A stretch of 64,000 nt of DNA from Doris montereyensis (Eukaryota > Mollusca > Gastropoda > Nudibranchia > Dorididae). The notes below the pieces were generated by a model. The model saw only the letters and a program-made list of their open reading frames with translations, did not search any database and was not told the origin of the DNA. Both the position numbers and the translations under genes were made by a program. The stretch lies in the NCBI GenBank assembly GCA_037039925.1, contig JAXRKP010000867.1:140300-204299 (forward strand), given 5' to 3'. Shown here piece by piece: positions 29,053 to 42,119 of this stretch (its first letter is position 1; every line of letters begins with the position of its first letter).

Positions 29053-32000
29053 CTTGTCTGATAAGTCATTCTATATTAAGTTTAATCTTTCACTAAGCTC
29101 TCACAACATACTAAAATACACAGCCGTTACTGATTTTTGACCGTTCACTCACACTACAAATTCTTAAACATGGCCAGTACAACTAGTACATCTAGTAATA
29201 TCATTCTTAGGACAGGGACAGAAACAATCTGATAACAATAGCTTTTGTCATCTCAAAATACCATATTGATTGAGAATTTTAACATCAATATGTGAAAAAC
29301 AAATTTGTGAAGCTTCCATGGGTTGTTATCGTTTCAGCAGCTCTTGGGTATTTTTAATATTAGTAGTGAGTAGTAGTATTAGCTCCTCAGCCCAGTGCCA
29401 TGTGAAGGAATTGACATCTTTTTTTCCTGCTGAGCTACGTCTGTTTAGAGTGAGGGTACTTTCTGTGAATGGATTGGAAGCCCTGTGTTTGTTTATTTCT
29501 AACATTAACAATAACAGTCCGGGAAAATATGGGTGACCGTCAATTTACTGTCATACAAGGAGAAGATCAAGGTTTGCATGTTGGCGGATGCTCAGGCCAT
29601 GATTTATTTAAATTGATAGTGTAATGGAATGTGTCCATCATTCCAGTTTACAGCTATACACTCTACTCAATACTTTTCTTATAATGTATCTATATAATTC
29701 CCTGCCAGTCATTCAGCCAATCTTCTTTTTACTTTCCTTATTGTATCATATGATGCCGGTAAATGCCATGAATGAAAGCTCCTGTGTTAACTTTCCCATT
29801 AAAAATGACATATTTGTCCTAGACTTAAAATTATACTCCTGTCATGTTGAATAAGTGTGACTTAACAATGTGACTTAAAAAAGGGTTCATTGAAGAAAAA
29901 AGTAATTCATGTAGAGTAAAGTAATACTATTTAGTAGTAAATAAATAAATGTCTGTTTGATTTACTTTTTTCATGATTATGTCTGATGTGAACCACTCAA
30001 GCATGTAACGTTTTGAAGACTTAAAAATGACACCTTTGAAAGCAATTTTGGATAACAATGCGGGTTGAATAAAACGCTACAATCACTCAAGTCTTTGTTA
30101 AGAGGAGAAAGTTCACTTTTTGAGAAACACTGCACAGCATGTTGTAAACATTAAAGTTTATATTAAGCCTTTATGAATGAATATCACAATAAAAATAACT
30201 TTCTCTTTAAACGTTAGCAATTGTTGAATTTTTATTCCAAATAAAATTTAACCATATTAAAATATGCTCCGTAGGCATTGTTGAATGACTTGCTGATTGG
30301 GTATTTCAACTATTTACTACTAATAGTATAAGTAGGCTACTAAGCATAAATTTAAAAAAAACCCACGAAATCAGTCCTACAAACAAAATAACCCCCCCCC
30401 CCCCTTCCCAAAAAAAAAGAAAAGGGGAAAACACAAAGAAACCCCCCATTCCTCCTCCTCCCGCCCCCTAAAGAGGGAAAGAAAAGAAAGCAATGTAATA
30501 ATTTTCAAATATTAAATGAAGATCTTTGCATAGTTCATTATTATACATACATGTAGTGTAAACACAAATGATTAGTGGCAGTAAAGCAAAAAATCTCTAC
30601 ATGAAGCAAATGAGACTGCATGATTAAAATCAATTAACCCTTTTTATTTTCATGAGAAATAAGATTTTATAGTCCCGTGTCATGAAATTATTGAAACAGC
30701 ATTTTTAACAAAATGTTAGGATGGATAAAAGGCAGCTACAGAATAATACAAATAGAAAGACACATTGTGATGACATTACATGAAATATATGTCATGTACA
30801 GTACAAATTTTATGGTTGTGATTCAATGTGGTTGGCAATAATACATGTGTACTTATTTCTTGATATTTGATACTAGGAAATGAAAACTTTAGATTTAATT
30901 GAAATTGTTGATGAAAGAAGAGAACTACAGTATTCATCTTGCACAAAGGTTCTTGAACTGAAACTGAAAGCTGTCACAGACAATGCAAATCTCTTTTGTA
31001 TCGTTTCACCATTACATATCAATTAAGGCAATAAGTTTTTAGTAATTCTACTAAGATTACAAAATACTGTCAAGAATGAAATAAAACAACCAGTTTTGTT
31101 CTTTCTATGTGTGTTTCCATACTCATGAGGGGACATAAAATTGTCAATTACTACTGCTACTAGATAATCATTATTTGTAATAATTACATGTAAATGTAAC
31201 GTATGTATTACTTTCAACTAGTGGCCTCTCTTTAACTTTTAATGTCCTTATGTGGCCATAGAAAAACATGTTTGCATATTGCTTCATCAAAAGAATTTTA
31301 TTGTCCATTCATGTCTTTCTAAGTTCCTGTACATTTTCTCTCTGCCATATCACTTTAATTTAACGGGTTAAAATAACTCTAATTTAGCTTTGTTGTTGTT
31401 TGGATTGTGCTTTGGATCAACAGTGTCCTCTATCACACAGTGAAATTTAAGTTGGCATGTTTTAAAATCGTTTTTCTTTTTCCCTTCTCTTCTATTACTT
31501 CTAATTTTGTCATCTCCAGGTAATGAATTGTAAATGCGTTTGTAATATTGGTGCCAAAGAGTCGTGTACAAATTATGATCCATAGTGAGCTTCTAGAATC
31601 ATCAGAAGTTAAAAGAATAAAATATCTTTATGCATGGTATCTGTGAAATGAACAATAATTGTAATTTAATTTTGATTTATGACCTCAAAAAATTCTTTTT
31701 CTTTGTGTTTGATTTATCAGTATCAAATGGTGGCCTTTTGCGTTTCATTTTATGCGAATTTGACATATGTTATATCCCATGGAGTTTGATGAGAGCTACA
31801 GTTTTTATTATGAGAAAATCATTTCAATATCCAGATTTGCTTTTAACCTCCATATAAAACTGTTGTCGACTGGTGCATTTCTATAACAGCTAAACCAATA
31901 TTCAATATGATTAGGACGAACATCATGTAAAATAAACTAACATTACTTTATTGAAATGACATGCACAAAAAAAAGTGACAGTTTCAAACTAACACTACGT

Positions 32001-34145
32001 AAATTAATAATTATTTGTGTACTATGTCTGCCATCTTTACATAGTGATTAACATAATAAAAAAATAATAGACTTGTTTGACATTTGAGTTCTTTAATAAT
32101 CAGAGATGGATTGGGAACTTTTAATTAATTTAATTATATCATCAATGTCTTACAATGCATTCATGGATGCTAAAAATCTATGTGAATTTGATTTCAAATA
32201 TTCATCAATTTGATCTACTGTGACACTGTGAGTGTGAGTATCATTTTTTGGGTCTGTGTTTTTGTTTAGCGAGATGAGAAATGATAGTGCTATTTACTGC
32301 CTGAATTTCTGGCTTGACCTGTGAATTAAATAAAAAGATGAAAAATGCTTCTCGGTCTTGTATTAAGTAATACGTTAATATACATATTTTACTTTGTGTT
32401 GTTCTTAGACTTGATCGCAATGGGCTACATTTCAAGGAAGGTGAAAATGAAAACAACTGATACAATAGATAGAAATCCTTTCTCTTCACTTTTTTTTATA
32501 AAATAAAATAAATTTTCTTTTAGGTACCATTACTATAAGCGTTGGTGATTGTTTATCACAATTTTCAAAATTTTACGAGAAAATGCAGCAAAACCATTTC
32601 AGTTTTTAACACTTTCATCTTCATAATTTAAAAATAAATTGAGAATAAAAAATGTTATCAAGAATTCAAATTGAGTTGGAAATTGAAGGGCAAAACAAAT
32701 GAGTGAAGGTATTGGGTAACAGAGACAACCCTTTGCATGACAAAACTTCACTGCAAGACCAGCTGTCAACATGATCTGCATAAGCTTGTAGTCAACACTA
32801 GGGCCTAACCTTCATAGACCAACAGTTATCCCCCTGCTTGAATGTCGCCAAGGTCTTTTAGCACATATGTGTTGCAAACTCTGTTATACTGCTATTCTCA
32901 TTATATCGCCAATGTTGTGTCAGCCCCAAGACTGGCAGTATAAGAGGATTTGACTGTACTAAATTAATCTACTTATTCGTCTGGATCTTTCAGAAGACAA
33001 ATTATCTGGCATTGGCATATAAAAATTACTTTACTTTACATGTACATTATGTCTGTTGCATGACAACACTACTGATTATGCACGAACCAGAAGGATTATC
33101 ATTTCATTGTGACTGTAGGCCAAGATAGTGTATTTATTATATACATGTAGATAAGTAAGTTTCTTCAATGCCACAATGGCCCATAGAGTCAGAACGTATC
33201 TTGTTTTCTGTAGCATAAACAGGTGATAATTCACTACCTCCTGGACTGGACCCTATTCAACTCTGCACTTTGAGCGAGTGGGAAAATGCATGTTATTGTC
33301 AAATGTCTTTGCTAAATAACACAAAATCGGACATTAGCTTTGCAAGGATTTCAGAAGTAAAGTAAATCAAACTTTCTTTTAAGCCTAGAGGCTAGTTGAG
33401 CTGGAGCTTTCCCCACTTTTTGTACCATTACCCAGAAGTGTTGAATAATGACATGAAATAATATTAAAACCCCGTAGGAACAAAGACATGACAAACACAA
33501 AGGAATAGACAGAAATTTTTTGATCTTTGAATCGATCTCACAACCTCCTCATTAGCACCCATTGCCTCACCATGAAAAGAGAGCACAATACCAAGTAGTG
33601 GCTTCAATTCTATTGATGCCCAAAGATTTTTTTCTGTCTAGTCCCTTGTATTTGTTGTGCCTTTGTTCCTACAGGCCTTTAACTTTAATATTTCTCCATG
33701 TCCTTATTTATCTCTTTCATAATACTCCTTGCCTCACTGTTTGTCTTTTACCAGAACTGGCATTATATTATATAATACGTGACCAGGTTTTATTTCACAG
33801 CAACAACTGCTATCAACTAATAACCATTTCCATGTGGGAGAAAGTTGAGAGAAAAAATATGAAAAGCGTCTCTCAAAGATACCAGTCTTAGTGAAATCAG
33901 GATTTAAACCTAGGACCTCACATTACACAGTAGTCTCAAGTCTGACTGTCCACTACCAGATCATTGTGATGCTATGCATCAAATCAGTTGTGACATGGTC
34001 ATGCAAACAATACTGGTGCCCCATGAGCCATGTATTGTAAATTAATACCTTGCATGAGTGAACACTTCCACTTTTAACTTCTGGACATCTTTTATACATG
34101 AAGAAGAGAGAAACAAAAATTGAGATTTAGATTTTGATGAATTTT

Positions 34146-34151
34146 TTTATT
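34146..34151 (-). terminator. MRPS24 poly(A) signal
   Basis: AATAAA on the minus strand, about 80 bases beyond the MRPS24 stop codon. The position is right for a short 3'UTR. Confidence 0.55.
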
Positions 34152-34231
34152 ATTATTCTAAATTGCATTATTTATAACATGTACAAGAGAAAGTGATAAA
34201 TGACTGATATACATAAATATGGCTATTACTA

Positions 34232-34524
34232 TTAAATTTTCTTAAACACTATGTCATTTTTAGACTGCACTGTCTGAAGCTCCACCTTCACCCTGCACTT
34301 GAACCAGTGAGACAAAAGTTCTTCCGTGTATCCTTTTAAAAAGTACACTTGTCGAGGATGCAGTCTTTCCATGGAGACCAAGAACGATAAAATTATAAAG
34401 TTACTGCGTCGTTTGATGATGACCTCAGAAGCTAAGCTACCCGGCCATGTACCCTCAACAAACTTCCGTAAAACAAAATCTTCAAAGGTTATTTGTCCAG
34501 TCCTGCCTTCACCTTCCAGATTTG
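34232..34524 (-). CDS. MRPS24: MRPS24 last exon
   Basis: 293 bases, ending in TAA at 34234-34232. It carries the FVLRKFVEGTWPGSLASEV and YFLKGYTEELLSHWFKC blocks diagnostic of the family. Confidence 0.93.
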
Positions 34525-35331
34525 CTGTGGAAGAAAGAAACCAATATTGCTTACATTTCTTGAAATAAGAGAAAATAAAAAAATAATTTAAAAATGCCAC
34601 TGATGAAGTGAATTTGGTAGTTTTTAAGCTATGTCCATAACTATGAGCTCATGCCACTCCCTTGGACTGCACTTTTTCATACTCATGCTTTATATTTCCC
34701 GCTTTCATTTGCCTAAGAAAAAAACAAAACAAAACTGTTCCAGTAGAAAATCGCATCTTACAAATATAAAAAATTGGAGCAGACAGAAGCAAAATTTGCA
34801 CTATTCTGTTAAAGACTGTAAAAACTTGAAGAATGCAAAAAAAATTGGGCTGTATAACTAAGTATTATCAAACTATACAAAGCTTTCTCCCGTCTTATAA
34901 AAATAATATATGAAAATACTATGTAATAAAACTTATTAAAAGCTTTAATAAGCAAAAGCAAGACTAAACAGCAGTACAATTTTAAGCGAATTATCTATGT
35001 CTGTGTTTTTTTTAATAATCGGAAAAAAAAAGAGTAAAATTGTGAAAACAAAAAGCAGTGGATGCAATAAAGTTTGTGATCAAGAATGCAATTCACGACG
35101 GAGACATAAATAAAAGCAAATACCCCCTCCCTCTCTTACAAGTGTTCCAAGACAGCCACCCTTTCCTGACATAGATTCTGCTAGGAGGCACTGCCTGTTC
35201 ATATGTCAAAGCCTTTCTTTTAAAAGGTGTTGTCTTTGGTACTCCAGCTCGGATATTTTTACACAGAAAGGAGTGGTCGTGAGTCCTCTGTATGCTAAAA
35301 AGGTTGATGGCAATGGTGCTGTTCGTATGAA
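34232..35331 (-). CDS. MRPS24: MRPS24, mitochondrial ribosomal protein S24 (uS3m), last two exons
   Basis: A component of the mitochondrial small ribosomal subunit. Exon (minus) 35331-35140 reads HDHSFLCKNIRAGVPKTTPF, then RKALTYEQAVPPSRIYVRKG and WLSWNT. It splices (T|CA = Ser, donor GTAAGA, acceptor TTCCACAG) to 34524-34232, which reads SNLEGEGRTGQITFEDFVLR, KFVEGTWPGSLASEVIIKRR, VYFLKGYTEELLSHWFKCRV and LQTVQSKNDIVFKKI, then TAA. The order (CAKN..., VTYEEA, HRKGWLS, N-GE, VFLRKF-GTFPG, KRR-N, YYFLVGYSETLLS, LQTVPSK) is that of animal MRPS24. No frame corrections are needed. The exon with the start codon and mitochondrial presequence lies at higher coordinates and was not identified. It is transcribed opposite to SEC24 and SAR1. 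Confidence 0.92.
35140..35331 (-). CDS. MRPS24: MRPS24 penultimate exon
   Basis: 192 bases between acceptor CGTTTCAG (35339-35332) and donor GTAAGA. Carries KALTYEQAVPPSRIYVRKGW. The entry phase needs one base from the missing first exon, and there is no in-frame ATG upstream within the exon. Confidence 0.9.
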
Positions 35332-35615
35332 CTGAAACGAAATATGTATGAAGTACATAAAATACAAAGAATTAAAAATTACTAAATTGAACCAATAAAT
35401 AGTAAAACATTTGTCTTCATCCCAGCGAATAGTGCTTCAAAAACCAAATGCTGTGACCCAATGAAAAAGACTGAATGTTTATAGACAAAACAATAATTCT
35501 GATACTTCATTTAAGAACCATAAGGTGCAAACTCCCTCTCGAACCCATGACTTGGCTTGACCATGTTAGGTCCACTGTCATATATATATGTTGCTACATT
35601 GGCATCAAGAATGGC

Positions 35616-35905
35616 TTCAGTGGCCGAGCAGTTAGGCTGCCTGACTGGGGATTGTGAGGTCCCGAGTTCGAATCCTAGCAAAGCCAAGTCCGATGTTGCG
35701 TTCCTTGGGAAAGACACTTAACACACTTTTCCCCACTCTACCCAGGTGCAAATGGGTACAAGCACTAGCTTGGGAGTAAAAACTTGCGTCAGACTAGCGT
35801 CCTGTCCAGGAGGTGATTATTGTCACCTGTCCCGCATCACGCTATAGAAACCAGGATAAGCTCTGGCTCTATGGGCCTTAAGGGCCTTGAAGGAACTTTT
35901 ACATT
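35616..35905 (+). mobile_element. tRNA-derived SINE, second family
   Basis: A-box-like CAGTGGCCGAGCAGTTAGG at 35619 and B-box-like CGAGTTCGAATCC at about 35663 give a leucine/serine-tRNA-like head. The body contains CAAATGGGTACAAGCACTAG, GCGTCCTGTCCAGGAGG, GAAACCAGGATAAGCTCTGG and CTTGAAGGAACTTTTA, a conserved SINE-tail style seen widely in metazoans. It lies upstream (5') of the MRPS24 exons. Confidence 0.8.
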
Positions 35906-36154
35906 AGCATCAAGACATTAAAAAACTAAATATATACTGACTCAACTGATTGGCATAAAAAACGCAAATTTTTGAGCATGTAAAAAATGTAAACTACATG
36001 CAACGCGAGTGAGTACTTTTTACTTGTCCGGTTGAAACCTGATCTGAACTTGCTTGGTCAGCCTCATTTAAACAACGCAGTGTTTTCATTGGCTTCTTGA
36101 GCAATAAACAATTAAATAGTTCAAACCACTCAGTAAGGAAAGCAAATCTTGTTT

Positions 36155-36745
36155 ATGGATGGAGCAGTTCATTCCCTTCACATTGATACCATAAAAAAGC
36201 TCAGTATCGATTCTTTCATTAATATAATATTTTTTGAAACAATACAGGCCCAACTTTCAACACATTAGTTGTACCATAAAAACCAGAAATTTTGTTTAGA
36301 GCATAACAAATTGGTACTCATCTTAATCATCGAAAAGTACTTTATTCGAAAATGTACATTTGAGGAATTATTTTCAATATTAGCTAAGATTGGCAGTAAA
36401 TTACGGGAGACATCCCGTGCACCTGTTTAAGAAAAGTGCCATCAGACATGAGTATAAAAGACCCGGGACAGTTGAAATAGGGTCGACAAGAAGTATTTGA
36501 GATCCTCTTAAGATTGTATGACGTTTCAAATATTAAAATATTCTTTTCTAGGTTTAAATGTGAAGAAAACATTCAAATAAAGGAAAACATTACTTTTAAT
36601 GCGATTTTCTCAAAATGTTACTTTTTGACAGTGATCTGCAATTCCCTCTTTTATTTATTTTCCGATTGCCTCAAATTTTGGTATTGATGGTATCTATGAA
36701 GCAATACAAAATTTCTTTCAGTAGCGACTTTTGATATCTCTTCAA
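36155..36745 (+). mobile_element. Dispersed element family C, partial copy
   Basis: Shares ATGGAGCAGTTCATTCCCTT, AGCTCAGTATCGATTCTTT, CAGGCCCAACTTTCAACA and TAAGATTGTATGACGTTTC-like segments with the copy at 19540. Similarity fades beyond about 36745. Confidence 0.65.
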
Positions 36746-37989
36746 ATTTTTGCAAAAAGAATGAGGCGTTTAGCTTCTACTGCCAATCTGTCCCATGATG
36801 CATTGCGCGATTTCCCAGATCGGTGGTAACTCTTTTGCATGGCTGTTTTTTACTAGTGCTATTCATTGTATGGTGACAGCAAAAGACGTATGCGCTGACT
36901 TTAACACTTAAATGTTATCTATCTAAACACGTGAATCAACATATATATGACTAGATTTATTTAGATATACATCATAAAATTGTAAGAAAATAGTTGCTAT
37001 GACATCTTTGACATCCTATGCGCGTCATTTCATGGCTTATTCTTGCCAGTGTCAGCCGGGAGAGCAGAACGCTAGCTCTACTTATGCTTGCATTTTCACC
37101 ATTTCGAACTTAAGAAATCTAGATTGCTCAAGACCGACTATCTTGTGTTGCCATAGAACAAGATTTTTATATCCCTCTTGTAAATAAATATGTCGTATCT
37201 CCCTGTGTCTATATCTATTTATATTAGGTTCTAGTTCTGGATGAAGATGTTCTTCTTTGCAACAAGTTCTAAAAAATGGGACACGAAAAAAAAAAGAATA
37301 AATTTCAACCTGTAAGATTGAGACATTTATTAATTTTTTTAGAGAATTTGAGAATTGAAAACAGACTTCACAAATATACTAAAGTGGTGTTTAGCTCGTT
37401 TCGGGTATTCCCGATTAGACCTCACCAGATTGGGTGTTGTAACACTTTTGCATCGCCGCATTTCCTCTTGAATGCAAAATCCTATAATACTTTCACATAG
37501 AATGTGAGACTGCATTTTTAATGAAACTCAATAATATAAACAAAGAAAATATATAAAGATAATATATTAATCTTGTTAAGTGCCAGTCAATAAGTTGGAA
37601 AAATATGAACATGTAAAATGTTATTTACTACTACTCTATTATAAACTTTCTAGTTTTGTTATTATCATTACAAATGGTCATCCTGTACATTCTTCTTCTT
37701 CTCTTATTATTATAATAATCAACACATATGCTAGCATTATTATTTACAGTATTAGAATGATTATTAACTAAAGCATAGATGGTAGCATAGTTATAATACA
37801 GCTTTTGTAATAACATATTATTTATGAATAATGACGTGGGGTACTCACTGCCCTCCTATTTTATTATAACGCCCCATTGTTTTGTGATTAAATTTGTCAA
37901 AAGTTGGAAAGGTTAATATAGATCTATGCATTTTCAAAAACTTCATAAAATCAAAACCGTTTAATTTATTGAAAATTGCTACTGGGTGC

Positions 37990-38125
37990 GGCTAGATATT
38001 GAACCAAATAATGTGTGAACAAAATTATAGCAAAGTTTGTTAAAAACTGAAAAAACCTATTTGAATTGAAGTTGTGGGTATTATCGTAATGAAAATCCAA
38101 GATGGTGGCATTTCTATGGCAACCA
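37990..38125 (+). mobile_element. Dispersed element family C, end fragment
   Basis: Contains AGCAAAGTTTGTTAAAAACT and ends AAAATCCAAGATGGTGGCAT then TTCTATGGCAACC, matching the terminal module of the copies near 20300-20376 and 62630-62680. Confidence 0.55.
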
Positions 38126-39887
38126 CATGATAAAAAAATATTTTTACATCGTGTACAGCTGTTTTAGACATGCCGAGTACAACGGTAGTGGTTAAAATTG
38201 TCTCCTATATATGAAATAATTCTTAAACACATGTTCAGGACCCCCCCCCCCCCCCCCACCCAAATAAATGATTTCCAGGTAACACAAGGAATGGTTGACC
38301 AGATAGGAATACCAAAGACAAATTTCTAAAAAGGAATCCAGTGAAAATGAAGACACTCCTTAAGAATTGATGTCCCATTTAACACGGAAGTGAATGCAAC
38401 TAAAAAATGGCCATGTGATTTTTAATTTGTTATGCTAAAAATAAAATTTACTATTATACATTTAAAAGCATTTTATGGAGTATCAATATAACTAATTCTA
38501 AATGACTTCTATTCAGGGGAGAAACCCATCTGAACACCTCCACCCCCCCCCCCCACTACACCTTTTTTCCGTGAAATCAGGGAAGTTCCCCCTGACCCCC
38601 CCCCTTATTTTCACTTTATTCTCATTAAAAAATTTAGCGACGGTATTCCGATGTGCTTAAACATTCCTTACCATAAATTGATTATCTAGGAGCATTAAAA
38701 AGGGGAGGTTCAGGGTCTTCGGTTTCCCCCTGATGTGAGAGACTAGTGGAAAAACAAATCCAAATGGGGGTGATTGAAATACTTGTATATCAGATCGATA
38801 ATACTACATGGCATTTTAAATAAAATAAACCCTGGCCAGTTTATCTAGATGCATTCACTTTCGGGTGAAACAGGACATTAGGCCTAATTCTTATGGAGTA
38901 CTAAAACATTTGTTGATGGTATTCTAAAATCTTATCTAGTCAACCATTCCTGTAGGGACATCGGTAGCGAGGTGTTGGAGCAGGTGTGATATGGAAAGGT
39001 AGTTGAGGAGTGGTGTTCAGGGTCAGGGATGGTGATAGTTGATTCCTCATCTATCACTGTGAATGGGAGTCATTCCAGTTTCACCGTGAAACGGTTTGGT
39101 TTTATCTTTAGAGTAACCGACTAAAGAGAAATTTACCTGATTAAATAATTGTGACATTGTGGCGTTCTACAGATCAGCGCAATCAAGGGGAGGAAAGGTG
39201 AAAGACTGAATTATAGTATTAGTTAGTAGTTTTCTGTACAAAACCAACATGCGGACGAGAAAAGCGAAACTAGACCTCTATCATCACATAAATTGTCTAA
39301 AGTCAAGTTGGTCGAAACTCTTCAGCGTCACGAGAGAAATTCAAGTCTTTTCAGCAACGTTCCATTCATTGGGCTGCTATTTCCGTACATCCAATGAAAA
39401 TAATCAATACAAATATCAAGGAACTACGTCATGTACTGTTTCGGCCATGTTTTTGCTCTGAGGCAGGTTACACGTCCATAGAATAAGAGTTACAAAATCC
39501 ACAACTCAAATTTGACATCCTGAATTACGTTAAACTGCTGAGAGGTATGGCCTTTTCCACGTCTCAATCTGAATAATTATTTAGTTCATTGTCATTGTAA
39601 AGCTTGTGTTTAAAAGGAATTAATAATGTAATGTCCAGCAGTCTGGACTCTGAACCACTGCCTTGACACAGGTTACTTGACATGGCACTTTGGTTGGATG
39701 GACAGTTGTGAAAATGAAAAAAGTTATTCTGTTCTTGTCTTCTCCTATCGTAAATGGGAAAATATTGTCTAAAACTGATAAAGTAAATAGCTCTATATAT
39801 CATTGTCCATTGACGTGCGTGTATCACATTTTTTAACACGTATTCTCATTTGACTAAGATTTCTGGCTTGAAATCAGGGCTAAAAAT

Positions 39888-40260
39888 TATATCTAGATCT
39901 AGATATCTAGATCTAGTTAAAAGATAGACTAGATCCAGATGTATGCCAACCTCAGCCTTATGGTTCTCTATGTAAGTTTCAAGAACATTGTTACTTAGAT
40001 CTAGATCTATATGTTAAAATAGTGTAGAGCTATATTCTAGATTTAGATCTAGATTTAGATCATAATAAATTAGATCTAGAAGTGCAGAATTTCGATGTTT
40101 TATGATCTATTTAAATTATAAATTGAAACAATATTTAATCTAAAAACGTCTAGGTCAGCTTTAAGATTAGATCTAGATCTACATTATTTACGAACTAAAC
40201 TAATGCGGAGGGAGTGGCGATGAACTATTTTATAAGGGAGTATGATAGATCTAGATCTTA
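39888..40260. repeat. AGATCT/TCTAGATC palindrome cluster
   Basis: Many overlapping TCTAGATCTAGAT and TTAGATCTAGATCT strings, all built from 6-bp palindromes. Similar clusters are at 1091-1175, 1345-1390 and 43389-43480. Confidence 0.75.
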
Positions 40261-40801
40261 ATATTTTCAGCCTTAATTCCCTTGGTAGTTTACCACTAGG
40301 GAACTCTTAATGTTTTCCTTCCTTTTAACCATTGAACCCAAGTAAAACTCACGATGTTACCGGAAGTGACCTTCTTACAGTGAGGGGTTGCCCCAGCCAT
40401 TTGCACGAAAAAAACAAGTGTGTACAACGAGTGAAGCTAGGATTTAAACTTAGTTTGAACAATGAGTTCACGTTTACAGATGTTAAAATACCTAGGCCTA
40501 TAAAACATGCTTTTTCTGTATGTTGAAAGAATAAGGAATTCATATTGAGATGTTATTGCAACAAGAGAAACTTAAAGTAAGGACTAAACAACAGTGATGG
40601 CTGTATAATCAACTTAGGCTTGCACGAATGTGTTGAATGGGAAACGTCACTTTGACGAATGATAACAAGGCTACCGGGAAAGCCACTTACAAGCTTAAAA
40701 TAGATTGTAATATCATTGGCCTTTGTTTACCTATGAACTCAAAGGTCAAACTACGTCATTTAAGGAAAGTGGAAATTTCCATTAAAGAAGCCTAGGTGTC
40801 T

Positions 40802-40890
40802 GGCCCTAAATATAGGGCCTGTGCGCTTCCCATGCCAATGACGGCGGCCCTAAATATAGGGCCTGCACGCTTCCCGGGCCAACTGCCGGC
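40802..40890. repeat. ~44-bp direct repeat, two copies, with near-palindromic GGCCCTAAATATAGGGCC
   Basis: Copy 1 starts at 40802 and copy 2 at 40846. Each begins GGCCCTAAATATAGGGCC and continues with GCTTCCC and CCAA. The core CTAAATATAG (40806-40815 and 40850-40859) fits the MEF2 consensus YTAWWWWTAR. The block is GC-rich compared with its surroundings, as a promoter might be. Confidence 0.65.
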
Positions 40891-40911
40891 ACTTTTCTTG
40901 GGTTGACCCGC

Positions 40912-41105
40912 GTGGAGCTACCCATTTCATTGCAATTACGCACTGTGTTCGCGATTCACTTTGTCTAGACGATTCCTACGTCAGTGCGTTCCGGGATTGC
41001 CTGGACCTTATGGCTGGTTGTGTTTTTTGTGCTGTATTATATTCTGATAAAGTTATTAAAAAGTAAATAAGCCAAGTAATACTGTTGAGTTTGGAAGAGC
41101 TGTCC
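40912..41105 (+). repeat. Dispersed repeat D copy, similar to SAR1 upstream region
   Basis: Reads GTGGAGCTACCCATTTCATT, GTTCGCGATTCACTTTGTCT, TATGGCTGGTTGTGTTTT, AGTAAATAAGCCAAGTAATA and TTGAGTTTGGAAGAGCTGTC. The same order of segments occurs at 42120-42355 right in front of SAR1. Confidence 0.65.
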
Positions 41106-42119
41106 TAAAGTCTAAAGCCATGATTATAAATAAAGAGCAAAATACGGTTGGCACATACGTGGACAGTGTGGTCAATTTGTGTAAGAATAGCCCCAACAAT
41201 ACTTCAACAATCGTGTCTGAATTACAAACATTGTCTCTTTGTGGCATAAATAACCCTCCCCAAACCCCTCGGGCCTACGCTATTTACAAAATATACTATT
41301 TTCGTGTATAAAGGGGTGGTCAAGACAATTCACTTCAATAAAGTCCTTTCAATCTCTGTAACAGAAGAGTCTTATTCTTTGCACCTTGAAACCTAACACC
41401 TCCTATTTACAGACTCTACTAAGATTCGCTAATCCATGAAGCAAGCATCGGGTCTTCTCTAATATGATTGACTGACCAATCAGAACGTTAGTTTTAAGCT
41501 TTATTTCGAGTCAATGAGTGGAAATACAATGAAAGTAGACACATTTTGAGTGCATCCCCGATTCACATGGAAATATTCTGTCTTCACGCGACACGGTTTG
41601 CAGGAGGAAGACGGCAAGAGCCGACTTTCGCGCTACGCGGTTTGTTTAGCCGGTCGCCGCACCACATGCGTTTAATTCCTGAAAGCACTGTGGAACCTCT
41701 CTTATTGTGAAATCCTGGTGGATTGTAAAATTGTCCTGATTTTCCCAATTTCGCCGGGGACCTAGGGACTTTGGTTTTCCCATGGCATTTTGAGGTACCT
41801 AAGAAGACATAGTGGATGTTAAATCTCATCGCGTGTTCACCCTTGTGATTGGCAGGCAATGGAAAACTATGATAGTGTACAAGTCTGCCTTCTAACTTGC
41901 TAAGCACCACCCCATGTCGACACCATCCTGTATTGTTAGGTGCCCGAGCAAGGACAGGCTCCATGCCTGTTTTCACACCTTCGCAATAGATTTCTGGCTT
42001 TTATGGTCATCGGGAACTGGCACTTGCGACATTTTTAATGGATGATAAGCAAATTAATTGTTATCTATGGCCACTATTAGAGTATAGAAGACACAATAGG
42101 GTAGTCAGAAAATTTACAG

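Larger units (their letters stand above)
26166..34140. other. Intergenic region between SEC24 and MRPS24, no gene seen
   Basis: AT-rich with no recognisable exon on either strand. Contents: one family-B repeat (26731-26870), one inverted SINE (28714-29052), a mixed A/C homopolymer stretch (30351-30480) and many short spurious reading frames below 110 codons without family resemblance. Both flanking genes end towards this region (SEC24 on plus, MRPS24 on minus), so it is a convergent intergenic space. Confidence 0.6.
38230..42100. other. Intergenic region between MRPS24 and SAR1
   Basis: Holds poly-C runs (38241-38258, 38543-38554), an AGATCT palindrome cluster (39888-40260), a MEF2-like tandem repeat (40802-40890), repeat D (40912-41105), an ETS-like ACCGGAAGTG near 40359 and an unrecognised minus-strand open frame of 130 codons (41584-41976). 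The MRPS24 first exon and promoter probably lie here. No exon could be assigned with confidence. Confidence 0.5.

Noticed and set aside
35619..35690. Possible functional leucine/serine tRNA gene
   Set aside because: The head is tRNA-like but continues into a SINE body; the arms show mismatches.
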